Of a stretch of DNA of 64,000 bases, positions 43,717-52,618 are shown piece after piece. This DNA comes from Athalassotoga sp964433875 (lineage in GTDB: Bacteria; Thermotogota; Thermotogae; Mesoaciditogales; Mesoaciditogaceae). A program made the position numbers and the translations under genes. The notes under the pieces were generated by a model. It made no database searches. It worked only from the letters and a program-made list of their open reading frames with translations, and was not told where the DNA came from. The stretch covers positions 1 through 64,000 of the forward strand of contig CAYSSO010000002.1 of assembly GCA_964433875.1 (NCBI GenBank). The letters are read 5' to 3'. The first letter of the stretch is position 1. The number at the start of each line of letters is the position of its first letter.

Positions 43717-44211
43717 TCATTTTTGAACTTTATAATGAACCACGAAATCTTCTCCTAACATTTCCAGATTCACAAGATTTAATTTGAAATCTTTAGAAGC
43801 ATCAAAAAGATCTATCCCATCTATAAAGATCGGTTCATAGGTCAAGTATAGTTCATCTACAAGGTTTTGATTCATAAAGAGCGTAAAAATTTCCCTCCCT
43901 CCTATAACGCCAAGGCTGGAATATCCAATTTTTTCGGCGAAACGAATTATTTGATCAGGAGGATCTGATGTGTAAATAAGATTTTCCAGCCTACTTTTTT
44001 CTGGGAAATGCGTCATGACTATATTCATTCTATCTTTAAGAGGGCCATTGAAGGTTTCAAAAGTCTTTCTTCCGCAAACAACAATTCCTATTTCTTTTGT
44101 TTTCTTTTTAAACCATTCGAGATCGGCCTTTGAATTCCAATCTATTCTTGAACTTCCAAATCTCGCGATCTTGCCGTTTGCGCTCAAGACGGCAATTATA
44201 ATAACATTCAT
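43717..44211 (-). CDS. Dihydrofolate reductase-like enzyme
   Basis: A 164-residue DHFR-fold protein. It begins MNVIIIAVLSANGKIA, followed by IDWNSKADLEWFKKKT, VVCGRKTFETF, YTSDPPDQII and VIGGREIFTLFM, a set shared by DHFR and the RibD C-terminal reductase group. Real DHFRs carry an Asp or Glu near residue 27; here Asp24 or Asp30 could take that place. The role may be folate reduction, which would fit FtcD, a THF-dependent enzyme, but RibD-like reductase is an alternative. It is the first gene of the minus-strand run that ends at 36401. Confidence 0.8.
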   Translation of the reverse strand: MNVIIIAVLSANGKIARFGSSRIDWNSKADLEWFKKKTKEIGIVVCGRKTFETFNGPLKDRMNIVMTHFPEKSRLENLIYTSDPPDQIIRFAEKIGYSSLGVIGGREIFTLFMNQNLVDELYLTYEPIFIDGIDLFDASKDFKLNLVNLEMLGEDFVVHYKVQK

Positions 44212-44257
44212 TTAGATCTCTCCCTAATTGTTTTTACACAATTTTACTACAAAAAAG

Positions 44258-44373
44258 AGGGTAGCGGGTAGCGTGTGGCACGTAGCACGTGGAACGAATT
44301 AAAAATTGACAATTGAAAATGGAAAATTAAAACCGTTTACTCTTCACTGTTTGCTTCTCACTCTTTACTGCTC
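44258..44373. repeat. Three-part dispersed repeat, copy A
   Basis: A low-complexity intergenic element in three blocks: a G-rich block (GGTAGCGGGTAGCGTGTGGC), an A-rich block with AATTGACAATTG, and a pyrimidine-rich block with CTCACTCTTTACT. Copy B at 59744-59832 shows the same blocks in the same order and shares the 13-mer CTCACTCTTTACT and AATTGACAATT. It carries no gene. Confidence 0.75.
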
Positions 44374-44376
44374 CCC

Positions 44377-44535
44377 GACGTCATTGGCCATAGGCCATAC
44401 AATCTTAAAGCAAAGCCATGTAACAGATGGGATAGAGAGAAGTGGGCATATTTAATGGCAAAAGGTATATATTCGCAATCAGGTGGTAACAAAAATGGCG
44501 TGTTAACATTTCCTGTAACAATATCAGATCGGTAA
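44377..44535 (+). pseudogene. Possible 3' gene remnant
   Basis: Between the repeat and gnd there is an open frame of about 53 codons without a start, ending KNGVLTFPVTISDR before TAA. The residues (PCNRWDREKWAYLMAKGIYS) look like normal protein sequence more than random translation, and the stretch has no other gene on either strand. No ribosome site or start codon is seen. It may be the tail of a decayed gene. I do not recognise the family. The remainder of 44212-44612 holds only the repeat and promoter sequence. Confidence 0.25.
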
Positions 44536-44612
44536 TTGAATTTCAAATTTTTTATTTCGACCTTTAAAGTCTATTTTGTATAGTATAATTTTAAAAGAAG
44601 GAGATGATCTTT

Positions 44613-45527
44613 GTGAAAATAGGTATAGTAGGTCTTGGAAGAATGGGAATGAATATGGCAAAAAGACTGCTTTCAGACAGTCATAAGGTTGTTGCATACA
44701 ACCGCACAGAGGAAAAGGTTGAAGAGATAAAGAAATTTGGAGCCGAAGGCTCAACAAGTTTGGAAGATCTTGTTTCGAAACTCGATAAACCTGCCGTTGT
44801 TTGGTTAATGTTGCCCGCCGGAGAGGTGACAGACGAACACATAAATGAACTTGCAAGTTTTATGAAATCAGGAGATATCATCATAGACGGAAGCAATGGT
44901 TTTTACAAGGACGATATAAGACGATCCAATGATCTCTCAAAGAAAGGCATTCATTATGTTGACGCCGGGGTTTCAGGTGGTATATGGGGGTTAGAGGTTG
45001 GATACTGTACGATGATAGGCGGAAGTAAATCTGATTTTGAGTACATAGAGCCGATATTAAAATCTCTTGCCCCAAAGGATGGTTATATGTATTGCGGTCC
45101 TACCGGATCGGGACATTACACAAAGATGGTTCACAATGGCATAGAATACGCCCTTATGGAAGCCTACGGAGAGGGATTCGAAATACTTCATGAATCTCCT
45201 TACGGTAAGACTCTGGACCTTGAAAGGGTTGCCCATATATGGAATCATGGAAGTGTTATTAGATCATGGCTTTTGGAACTTCTCGAAGACGCTTTGAAAA
45301 AAGATAAGGATCTCTCCGAAATAAAAGGTTATGTTGAAGACTCAGGAGAAGGCAGATGGACGGTAAATGAGGCTGTAAATCTTGGGGTCTCTGCAACTGC
45401 CATTGCGCACGCACTTTTTAAAAGATTTGAATCGAGAAAAGAAGATCAATTTTCGGACAAAATAATAGCGGCCCTCAGAAATGAATTTGGTGGCCATAAG
45501 GTTTATAAAGAAGATGATCACAATTGA
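44613..45527 (+). CDS. gnd: 6-phosphogluconate dehydrogenase, decarboxylating (short GndA type)
   Basis: A 304-residue NAD(P)-dependent enzyme converting 6-phosphogluconate to ribulose 5-phosphate. The N-terminus has the Rossmann motif IGIVGLGRMGMNMAK; YNRT, DGSNGFYKDDIRR and YVDAGVSGGIWGLEVGYCTMIGG follow, and the substrate-binding segment is GSGHYTKMVHNGIEYALMEAYGEG. Its length (about 300) puts it in the short YqeC-like group. ATG at 44604 touches the AAGGAG site, so GTG 44613 (spacing nine) is the better start. A TATAAT at 44584-44589 is the probable -10. It is the first gene of gnd-zwf-pgl. Confidence 0.95.
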   Translation: MKIGIVGLGRMGMNMAKRLLSDSHKVVAYNRTEEKVEEIKKFGAEGSTSLEDLVSKLDKPAVVWLMLPAGEVTDEHINELASFMKSGDIIIDGSNGFYKDDIRRSNDLSKKGIHYVDAGVSGGIWGLEVGYCTMIGGSKSDFEYIEPILKSLAPKDGYMYCGPTGSGHYTKMVHNGIEYALMEAYGEGFEILHESPYGKTLDLERVAHIWNHGSVIRSWLLELLEDALKKDKDLSEIKGYVEDSGEGRWTVNEAVNLGVSATAIAHALFKRFESRKEDQFSDKIIAALRNEFGGHKVYKEDDHN

Positions 45528-47035
45528 GCATTCCTGTAATAACGTGTAAGGATTTCTTCTGCACAGAACAGCATCCGCAACCTGTTGGAATAACGATCTT
45601 TGGAGCGTCTGGCGATTTAACATCAAGAAAACTCCTTCCGTCTCTTTTTAATCTTTTTTTGAAAGGACTAATGCCAGAAAATTTTTACATTCTCGGGGTT
45701 GCAAGAACTGAATTCACAGACGAAACTTTCAGAGAAAAGGTAAGGGAGGCTCTGTCAGGCGACTCAGGTAAAATTGAGGAATTTATTCAAAGAACTTTTT
45801 ACGTTCAAGGAGAGTACGATTCGCTCTCACTTTATTCTGATTTAAGATGGAGAATCAAAGATCTTGAGAAAAAGTTCATGACAAATGGTAACAAGATATT
45901 TTACATGGCTGTCCCTCCTTCTTTATACCTTCCTATTGTCGAGAATCTCGGAGATCTCGGCCTTACAAGTCAAGAAAATGCTTTTTCAAGAGTAATAATA
46001 GAAAAACCATTTGGTTTCGATCTTGACAGCGCTAACGAGTTGGACAAGAATTTACATGCGACCCTAAAAGAGGATCAAATATACAGAATAGATCACTATT
46101 TGGGAAAGGAAACCGTACAAAATATACTCATATTTAGATTTGCAAATTCTATTTTTGAACCTGTATGGAATAACCAGTACATAGACAACGTTCAAATAAC
46201 GGTCGCGGAGGATATTGGCGTCGAACACAGGGCAGGATATTACGAACACGCAGGTCTTGTGAGAGATATGTTTCAGAATCATATGATGCAACTTTTGTCT
46301 CTTGTTGCGATGGAGCCTCCTGCTACTTTCGATGCCGATGAAATACATAACGAAAAGGTAAAGTTATTCAGATCGATAAGACCTTTTCCTATTGATAATC
46401 TTGACTCTTGGTTTGTGAGAGGGCAATACGGAAGAGGACAAATAAATGGAAAAGAAGTTGTAAGTTATCTTGAAGAGCCCGGAGTCAGCCCAAATTCGAA
46501 AATTGAAACATTCGCCGCCGCAAAATTCATGATAGATAACTGGAGATGGAGCGGTGTGCCATTTTACATGAGGTCTGGAAAGAGACTTTCAAAACATGTA
46601 AGTGAGATAATAATAACCTTTAAAAAAGTACCTCATTCAATCTTCCCGCAACTTCCTGTAAAGAATATACCTCCGAATATTCTTAGAATAAACATTCAAC
46701 CGGAAGAAGGAATCGTACTTTCTTTTCAGGCAAAGCATCCCGGCCCAAAACTTTGTATGAGTACTCTAACTATGGATTTTAAGTATGTCGAAGTTTTTGG
46801 AACAAGGCCTCCCGAGGCTTATGAACGCCTTTTACTCGATTGTATGCTCGGAGATCAAACTTTGTTTATAAGGGACGATGTAATGCGTGAAAGTTGGAAG
46901 ATATTCACACCGCTGATAAAAAAGTGGGAAGGCGAATCTTCGAACTTGCATATTTACGAGGCAGGAACATGGGGGCCTAAGGCTTCTGATGAATTAATAG
47001 AGAAGGATGGAAGAGAATGGTACAACGCATTTTAA
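45524..47035 (+). CDS. zwf: Glucose-6-phosphate 1-dehydrogenase
   Basis: A 503-residue enzyme that oxidises glucose 6-phosphate to the lactone with NADP+ or NAD+. The cofactor motif IFGASGDLTSRKLLPSLF is at residues 24-42; the catalytic motif RIDHYLGKE and the substrate region VPFYMRSGKRL are intact. It starts at TTG inside a TTGA overlap with the gnd stop, a coupling pattern seen repeatedly in this window. The start has only a weak ribosome site, which fits coupling. Confidence 0.97.
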   Translation: MSIPVITCKDFFCTEQHPQPVGITIFGASGDLTSRKLLPSLFNLFLKGLMPENFYILGVARTEFTDETFREKVREALSGDSGKIEEFIQRTFYVQGEYDSLSLYSDLRWRIKDLEKKFMTNGNKIFYMAVPPSLYLPIVENLGDLGLTSQENAFSRVIIEKPFGFDLDSANELDKNLHATLKEDQIYRIDHYLGKETVQNILIFRFANSIFEPVWNNQYIDNVQITVAEDIGVEHRAGYYEHAGLVRDMFQNHMMQLLSLVAMEPPATFDADEIHNEKVKLFRSIRPFPIDNLDSWFVRGQYGRGQINGKEVVSYLEEPGVSPNSKIETFAAAKFMIDNWRWSGVPFYMRSGKRLSKHVSEIIITFKKVPHSIFPQLPVKNIPPNILRINIQPEEGIVLSFQAKHPGPKLCMSTLTMDFKYVEVFGTRPPEAYERLLLDCMLGDQTLFIRDDVMRESWKIFTPLIKKWEGESSNLHIYEAGTWGPKASDELIEKDGREWYNAF

Positions 47036-47688
47036 AGAGGTTTAAAAATGTAGAATCTATGAATGAAGCAATCTTGGAATTCCTTTTTCAATACTTCAAA
47101 AGAGATCAAAAGTTCTTTACCATTTGCCTTGCAGGAGGAAATACGCCAAGGGAACTTTACAAAAAGATGGCCCTTGAAGACTTTCCATGGGAAAGGATTC
47201 ACCTTTTCTGGGGAGACGAAAGATATGTTCCATACGATGATTCTCGAAGTAATTACAGAATGGTCTATGAATCTTTGATAAGAACGATAAATATACCACC
47301 TCAAAATGTTCATAAAATAAGGGCAGATCTGCCTATCGAGGATGCTGTCAGAGATTACGAAGAAACTTTAAGATCCTTTTTTGATGACGGACCCACCTTT
47401 GATATTCTCTTTCTCGGAATGGGAAGGGATGGCCATACAGCCTCTATCTTTCCGAATTCTTCTTTAATTCATGAAGATAAAAAGTGGGTAGCCCTTGCAG
47501 AGGCGAAGTTAGAACCCTTTGTAGAACGGATAACTCTTACATTTCCAGTCATCAACAGGTCAAAGAACACATTTATTATGGCAGGTGGACGGGAAAAATT
47601 GCAGGTCTTAGACAGGGTTTTTTCAGATGAGATACCGATAAATATGGTCAGATCAGATCATCTTGAGGTAATGATTTACGAAGAATGA
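47017..47688 (+). CDS. pgl: 6-phosphogluconolactonase
   Basis: A 223-residue lactonase of the DevB/SOL family that hydrolyses 6-phosphogluconolactone. Conserved: LAGGNTPRELYKKM (residues 33-46), LFWGDERYVPYDDSRSNY, LGMGRDGHTASIFP and the end region TFPVINRSKNTFIMAGG. It overlaps zwf by 19 bases and completes the oxidative pentose phosphate branch. Its last 13 bases overlap the LCP-like gene tail to tail. Confidence 0.96.
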   Translation: MVQRILKRFKNVESMNEAILEFLFQYFKRDQKFFTICLAGGNTPRELYKKMALEDFPWERIHLFWGDERYVPYDDSRSNYRMVYESLIRTINIPPQNVHKIRADLPIEDAVRDYEETLRSFFDDGPTFDILFLGMGRDGHTASIFPNSSLIHEDKKWVALAEAKLEPFVERITLTFPVINRSKNTFIMAGGREKLQVLDRVFSDEIPINMVRSDHLEVMIYEE

Positions 47689-48722
47689 CCTAAAAGAATT
47701 AGAAAATCGTATTTTCCGATGGAATAGTATCTTCTCGAAGAAGCCCAGTCAACTATATCGTAGTAGGTCTTAAGAAATTCAGGATCGGAAGTATTCATGA
47801 AAGTGAATTTGACATTTGGATAAATTTTAGAAAGAGCAGACTTAAGTGCATCTAATTTCCAGGAAATGTCTGAAAGCGATATAACGATATTCTCTCCCGT
47901 ATATTTTCTGAAAAGATCTGGTATGATCTCGTAGTCATACCCATTTTTAGACCATAAACTCATATTTTCCTGATAAAACGCGAATGAATTTTGATTCGAG
48001 CAATTTATAATAACGGGCTTTATAGAAAAGGGATTGTAAAAAGGTGTGCAATTTTCCATTTCCATGGCAAAATTTTTTAAAGAGCCGGTGTTTGTTATAA
48101 AGGTTCCATTTGAATAAACGTATGGATATTCAATTTTGAAGATAGACGGTTTTGTCTGTATAAAATGAACGATTCTTACAAACCGCGTGAAATTTATACT
48201 GCTTTTGAACTGGCTTGAAAAATTTTTAAAGGAATAAAACAAAGAAATCGGATCTTGAGTTTTTTCTTTTTCTACGACCTTTATGAGATCCTCGATTGTT
48301 TGATATCGAAGCCCGCTTTGGTATCTCTCAAGCGTTGATTTTGTCGAAACAAGCCAGTCTGTCATTTTCAAATTCGTAACTTCCTCTATTGCTTTTTCCA
48401 TCTGATAAATGCCTTTGGTCTGATAAATATTTGAGATACTCTGACCATTTATGGATAGATCTGTTGGAACGTTAACGATTATAAGGTTTTTCGTTGTTAA
48501 GTCCATTCCAACTATTTCAACTGCACTAATGCCCGCGCTATCCTTTATAATTGACAAAAGATAGACCTTAGAGTTTGGATATTCATTTGCTATCGCGGAA
48601 AATCCATTTTCAAATAGAGGATAAATAACTATGGAAGCCAAAATTATTCCCAAAATTGAAACTATTACAGAAAGAGAAAGAAGAATATTTTTCAACTTTT
48701 CACTCCTCTTATGTAATTCCAT
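47676..48722 (-). CDS. LytR-CpsA-Psr (LCP)-like membrane protein with LytR_C-type tail
   Basis: A 348-residue protein with one N-terminal membrane helix (residues 12-35) and an outside part. The segment VGMDLTTKNLIIVNVPTDLSI and GIYQMEKAIEEVTNLKMTDWLVSTKSTLE follow the LCP core, and the last 90 residues resemble the LytR_C domain. LCP enzymes attach glycopolymers to peptidoglycan; several expected Arg residues of the LCP active site are not obvious, so a catalytic role is uncertain. It follows yqeK with a 31-base overlap, an order common in bacteria. Confidence 0.65.
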   Translation of the reverse strand: MELHKRSEKLKNILLSLSVIVSILGIILASIVIYPLFENGFSAIANEYPNSKVYLLSIIKDSAGISAVEIVGMDLTTKNLIIVNVPTDLSINGQSISNIYQTKGIYQMEKAIEEVTNLKMTDWLVSTKSTLERYQSGLRYQTIEDLIKVVEKEKTQDPISLFYSFKNFSSQFKSSINFTRFVRIVHFIQTKPSIFKIEYPYVYSNGTFITNTGSLKNFAMEMENCTPFYNPFSIKPVIINCSNQNSFAFYQENMSLWSKNGYDYEIIPDLFRKYTGENIVISLSDISWKLDALKSALSKIYPNVKFTFMNTSDPEFLKTYYDIVDWASSRRYYSIGKYDFLILLGHSS

Positions 48723-49222
48723 GTTTCGACAGTTTCAGGCAGAACAAGCAAATTGTTTGTAACAGCGTATATCAACTTATTTTTGACTATGGCTTCAAAT
48801 CCTTCTCTTAGAGAACGTGAAGATATTTCCCTTAATTCATCTATACCTTCAAAATCTCTTCCAGATTCTGTTGAATCGAGTATGAACATGGCCATGACAA
48901 TGGGCGACTCGGTTGGGATTCCAGATGTATGGTAAGCGACAGCGTCAAGGATCTCTTTGTCATTTATTTCAAAGCGTCTTTTGAGGTACTCTGCCGCAAC
49001 TTTTCCATGAAGTAAAAGAGGCGAGAACTTTTCGACATTCGTTATATTTAAATTCCATATTTGTGCGATCTTGAACAATTTTTGTGGAAGAACGTCCCTG
49101 AAAAGATCATGCGAGTCAACGCAAACCAAAAGCCTCTGAAGGTCCAAATCATGAATTTTTGCTAAATTTACGGCATCTTCTTCCATTCTTTCTATGTGAG
49201 CCGTTCTCTGACGGCTCACCAT
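48692..49222 (-). CDS. yqeK: HD-domain hydrolase YqeK
   Basis: A 176-residue HD-domain enzyme. YqeK proteins hydrolyse diadenosine tetraphosphate symmetrically. HD metal residues: RTAHIERM, LVCVDSHD-LFRD, LLLHGKVAAEYL and VAYHTSG. The ATG at 49222 has no ribosome site. The frame continues upstream (VIEELKKLRTF) up to about the ATT at 49252, which looks like the usual family N-terminus but offers no ATG, GTG or TTG, so the true start is unsettled. It is usually next to nadD, which is not here. Confidence 0.85.
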   Translation of the reverse strand: MVSRQRTAHIERMEEDAVNLAKIHDLDLQRLLVCVDSHDLFRDVLPQKLFKIAQIWNLNITNVEKFSPLLLHGKVAAEYLKRRFEINDKEILDAVAYHTSGIPTESPIVMAMFILDSTESGRDFEGIDELREISSRSLREGFEAIVKNKLIYAVTNNLLVLPETVETWNYIRGVKS

Positions 49223-49247
49223 AAAAGTTCTAAGTTTTTTAAGTTCT

Positions 49248-50510
49248 TCAATAACTTGTTTGTAATCCGTAAGTGAACACTTCCTCCGAATTTGGTTTTA
49301 AATCAACACGGAAACGTATCTGCGTTGTCGATGGTCTTTCAAATTGAATGCCTGTCGGCGTTGAAGTAACAATCGCATCTGACGGAATTGAAATGTATAT
49401 CCATAAACTTTGAGCATTTGAAGACGAATTAAAGGCTGTTATCTGATAGGTATAACTGTAAAGATCTTTCGTGACTATCGTTCTTTGAGTTTCAACTTGT
49501 TTTGCGCTCAAATCAAAATTTTGACCGTATTGAAGATCAAGCGAAACCATCGATGCCGTATCGGTGATGTTTGTTTGTCCAAGAAAGTAAGTCATGCCAT
49601 CTTTTGTCGTATAAAGACTAACCACACCTGCCGGTATGGCAAAGTCATGATCGATTTTCGCAACTTGAACGGCATTTGTGAGATTTTGTGATGGATTGTA
49701 GACAATATTCAATTTATCCAATTTCACCTTTTTGGAAAACAAAGGCAAAAAGATCGCGTCATTCGAATCAAGTGCGTCTACCTTACCGTAATTGTAAATT
49801 TTATATCCTTCAACACTTTGCACCTGTGGCATCGAAGGAGAAGGCATATAGGCGGCAGCAAGGATTTTTGCCATTTGAGGCTGAGAAGTGTTCGATGTGA
49901 ATGGGTGTCCAGAAAGAAAAGCAAGGTTGAAATCTTTGAAGGTCATATCTGTTTTGTTCCATATTTCTATTTCACCGTTCATAGAACCATTATCTACGTT
50001 GAGCGTGTAATAGGCTTTCCAGCCTATCCCATTGGTCAAGTAAGAGTAGGAAAGGGACGAAGCATCTGTCGAAACAAGAAAATAGTTTTGAGAATCGATT
50101 TGGGGAAGAGACGGAAAGATGAATTGGCCCGACGGAGAAAAATATACCTTTCCGCCGTCAATTGTTTGAATTATAATAGGATTCGAAGAAAGTATGCGTA
50201 CATTTTTTACGACAGTCGTTGAATTGTTTGTAAATTGAAACTGTACCGTTGTGCCAAGAAACCTTTTAAGAAGATACTCAAGGCTGTAAGATTCGGCAGC
50301 ATGGTACCTGTAAGAAACGCTTGAAGATGTGACAAGTGATTCCGGCATCGTACCATTCGGGGTTGGGATCATAAACGAATTGTTTCCCATTTTGATTGTG
50401 GCATTTGAAGAAACAAGCGCCATTTGATCGTAGACAAGCAAATTTGTGGTGGCAAAACCTACAGAAAAGAACAAAATCATTCCCAAAACCAAAAAGATGA
50501 CATTCTTCAC
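49248..50510 (-). CDS. DUF4139-domain secreted protein
   Basis: A 420-residue exported protein with a signal peptide (MKNVIFLVLGMILFFSVGFA). The central and C-terminal part matches the DUF4139 type: LTNGIGWKAYYTLNVDNG, GEIEIWNKTDMTFKDFNLAFLSG and the C-terminal strands IWIYISIPSDA-like and IRFRVDLKPNSEEVFTYG. The biochemical role is unknown. It is the gene after the amylase in the long minus-strand run, 62 bases on. Confidence 0.75.
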   Translation of the reverse strand: MKNVIFLVLGMILFFSVGFATTNLLVYDQMALVSSNATIKMGNNSFMIPTPNGTMPESLVTSSSVSYRYHAAESYSLEYLLKRFLGTTVQFQFTNNSTTVVKNVRILSSNPIIIQTIDGGKVYFSPSGQFIFPSLPQIDSQNYFLVSTDASSLSYSYLTNGIGWKAYYTLNVDNGSMNGEIEIWNKTDMTFKDFNLAFLSGHPFTSNTSQPQMAKILAAAYMPSPSMPQVQSVEGYKIYNYGKVDALDSNDAIFLPLFSKKVKLDKLNIVYNPSQNLTNAVQVAKIDHDFAIPAGVVSLYTTKDGMTYFLGQTNITDTASMVSLDLQYGQNFDLSAKQVETQRTIVTKDLYSYTYQITAFNSSSNAQSLWIYISIPSDAIVTSTPTGIQFERPSTTQIRFRVDLKPNSEEVFTYGLQTSY

Positions 50511-50533
50511 ACAATCACCTCCAGTAAAAAATA

Positions 50534-50575
50534 GGTGTAATTGACAATTAGGAATAATTCATACGCTATTCGTTA
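50534..50575. repeat. Partial dispersed repeat, copy C
   Basis: The 62-base gap between the DUF4139 and amylase genes holds AATTGACAATTAGG, ATTCATACGCTATTCGTTATT. It shares AATTGACAATT with copies A and B but lacks their G-rich and pyrimidine-rich blocks. Its end reaches the amylase stop codon. Confidence 0.5.
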
Positions 50576-52618
50576 TTTGCTCTTTTCAAGGATCATAACC
50601 TGGTATGGTCGCATCGTTAAATTCAAATCACTCTCAGATCCACCGATCATCGTTCCATCAACAAGATTCTCGAATTTTCCATAAAGTGAAGTTGAGATCT
50701 TTTGAACTGCACTTCCCCCGTTTATGAAAACGTAAAGAGTTTGGCCATCGTAAGTTCTTTCGAAGCCCAAAACATCTTTATTCATCACAATTGGAAGGTA
50801 ATTTCCATATCTGAGTGCCGGATTTGTTTCATGTATATTTATCAAAAGTTTGTACCAGTCAAAGAGTTTCATATTCCATTTGCTTTTATCCCAAATCATA
50901 CAACCACGATTCAGCGGATCGTTACCGCCTGTCATACCTATTTCATCCCCGTAATATATCATCGGAGCACCCGGAAAGGTCATCTGTAAACCCACAAGTG
51001 CCATCATCTTGTTGAGATCACCATTTGCAGCTGTCAAAGCCCTTGGGGTATCATGACTATCTATTAGATTCCATAGTGAATTCCAAAGTTGAGGCGGATA
51101 AGTGTTAAGATACGAATTCGTATCGTTGACAAAAGCCTTTGCACCGGATCCGTAAATTATGAAATTGTAAGCGGCACTTCGGAAAAGATAATTCATCACC
51201 GAGTTGAATGCACCTTCGTCAAACCATTGGGATGCATTTGTCCATATTTCTCCAACATCGAGAGAATCTGGATTGACTTCGTGAATCCATTTATAAAGTT
51301 TGATCAGGAATTGATCGGATATGACATTTGCCGAATCTATCCTCCATCCACTTATTCCCTTTGAGGTCCAATAATCTATGACACCCTTCAAGTATTTTTG
51401 AACGTCTGGGTTCATGACATTCAACTTGGGCAAGGAAGCGTAATTTTGGAATGTTCTGTAATATCCTGGCATTTCGATAATGGGATATTTAAGCACAAAA
51501 TACCAGTCTTTGTAAGGTGAGTTTTGCTGATTTTTCAAAAGGTTTTGAAAGGCAAAGAATTGCGTTCCGGTATGATTAAAAACGCCATCTAATATCCAGT
51601 GAATATTGTCCTTTTTAAGATCATTTAAGAGTTCTTCGAAGGTTTCAAGAGTCCCGAAATGTGGATCTATTTTCATGTAATTTTGAGTATCATACTTGTG
51701 ATTTGACGGTGCTTCAAAGATCGGGGTTGTGTATAGGACGTTAACTCCGAGAGATTTAAGGTAATCTAAATGATCTATTATTCCCCTTAGATCTCCTCCA
51801 AAGAAATTGTAATTTGTCGGAGTTCCTCCCCATGGAAGAGTGCCGAGGGGATTATTTTTGGGATTTCCATCCCAAAATCTTTCGGGAAAGATTTCATAGA
51901 CGATGGCACCCTCAGACCATTTTGGGACGCTTAAGATCTTTACATCTGGAGATGCAAAATCAAATGTGAAGAAATTAGATTCTGTCGCAATTCCTGTCGA
52001 TCCAATCTCTACGCTACGATCTCCATTTCTTAAGATGAATTTGTATTCAAACTTTGAAGTAGAGGGATTGAACTCGGTTCTGAAAATGTCTGTGTATTGA
52101 TCAAGGACTATCCTTTTCATCGGATACATCTTGTTGTTGACTACCAAAGTGGCAGCATCGACATCGTCATGAAGAGTTTCTACCGAAAAATAAATAGTCC
52201 TTGTCGAAGATGGATCGACATATTTAAGAGAGTGAGGGTCGAAGTGTATGTAATTCGTATGTATAATCCCGCTATTTAATTTGCCAGTTGGAGGGACGTA
52301 CGTTCCAACGATTAAGACCGAGTAATATCCACCCTTTCCATTTGAGACCATTTTAGGATTGGCCGGATCTGTTATTATCTGTCCGTCAACATCGAAATTG
52401 TAATAATAGATGCCATCTGGCAGATCTATTTGAACCATCCACACGGTTCCAAAAGCATTTCTCATAACGGTAGAGGTTGAAGACCAGTCGTTAAAACTGC
52501 CAAGAACTGAGACAAACTTCGTATTTGAATCGCCTTGATAGGCAAAGGTAACTGTTTTCGAAAGGGCGAAAGAAAAGAATAACGCTATAAAGATTGAAAA
52601 TAATATTGCCTTTTTCAA
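50573..52618 (-). CDS. Secreted GH13 alpha-amylase-family glucanase with N-terminal CBM
   Basis: A 681-residue extracellular enzyme on starch-like glucans. In order: signal peptide (MKKAILFSIFIALFFSFALS), a CBM48/AMPK-CBM-like domain (residues 22-110: VLGSFNDWSSTS, GIYYYNFDVDGQ), a second beta domain, then the GH13 barrel from about residue 235 (VYEIFPERFWDGNP). Catalytic residues: nucleophile Asp in GWRIDSAN, acid Glu in DVGEIW and Asp in LIDSHDTPRA; region I is ILDGVFNHTG. The architecture resembles neopullulanase/cyclomaltodextrinase types. It starts at TTG in a TTGA overlap with cdd. Confidence 0.93.
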   Translation of the reverse strand: MKKAILFSIFIALFFSFALSKTVTFAYQGDSNTKFVSVLGSFNDWSSTSTVMRNAFGTVWMVQIDLPDGIYYYNFDVDGQIITDPANPKMVSNGKGGYYSVLIVGTYVPPTGKLNSGIIHTNYIHFDPHSLKYVDPSSTRTIYFSVETLHDDVDAATLVVNNKMYPMKRIVLDQYTDIFRTEFNPSTSKFEYKFILRNGDRSVEIGSTGIATESNFFTFDFASPDVKILSVPKWSEGAIVYEIFPERFWDGNPKNNPLGTLPWGGTPTNYNFFGGDLRGIIDHLDYLKSLGVNVLYTTPIFEAPSNHKYDTQNYMKIDPHFGTLETFEELLNDLKKDNIHWILDGVFNHTGTQFFAFQNLLKNQQNSPYKDWYFVLKYPIIEMPGYYRTFQNYASLPKLNVMNPDVQKYLKGVIDYWTSKGISGWRIDSANVISDQFLIKLYKWIHEVNPDSLDVGEIWTNASQWFDEGAFNSVMNYLFRSAAYNFIIYGSGAKAFVNDTNSYLNTYPPQLWNSLWNLIDSHDTPRALTAANGDLNKMMALVGLQMTFPGAPMIYYGDEIGMTGGNDPLNRGCMIWDKSKWNMKLFDWYKLLINIHETNPALRYGNYLPIVMNKDVLGFERTYDGQTLYVFINGGSAVQKISTSLYGKFENLVDGTMIGGSESDLNLTMRPYQVMILEKSK

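Noticed and set aside
44258..44373. CRISPR array or tandem repeats
   Set aside because: The words recur irregularly, without equal spacers or constant repeat length.
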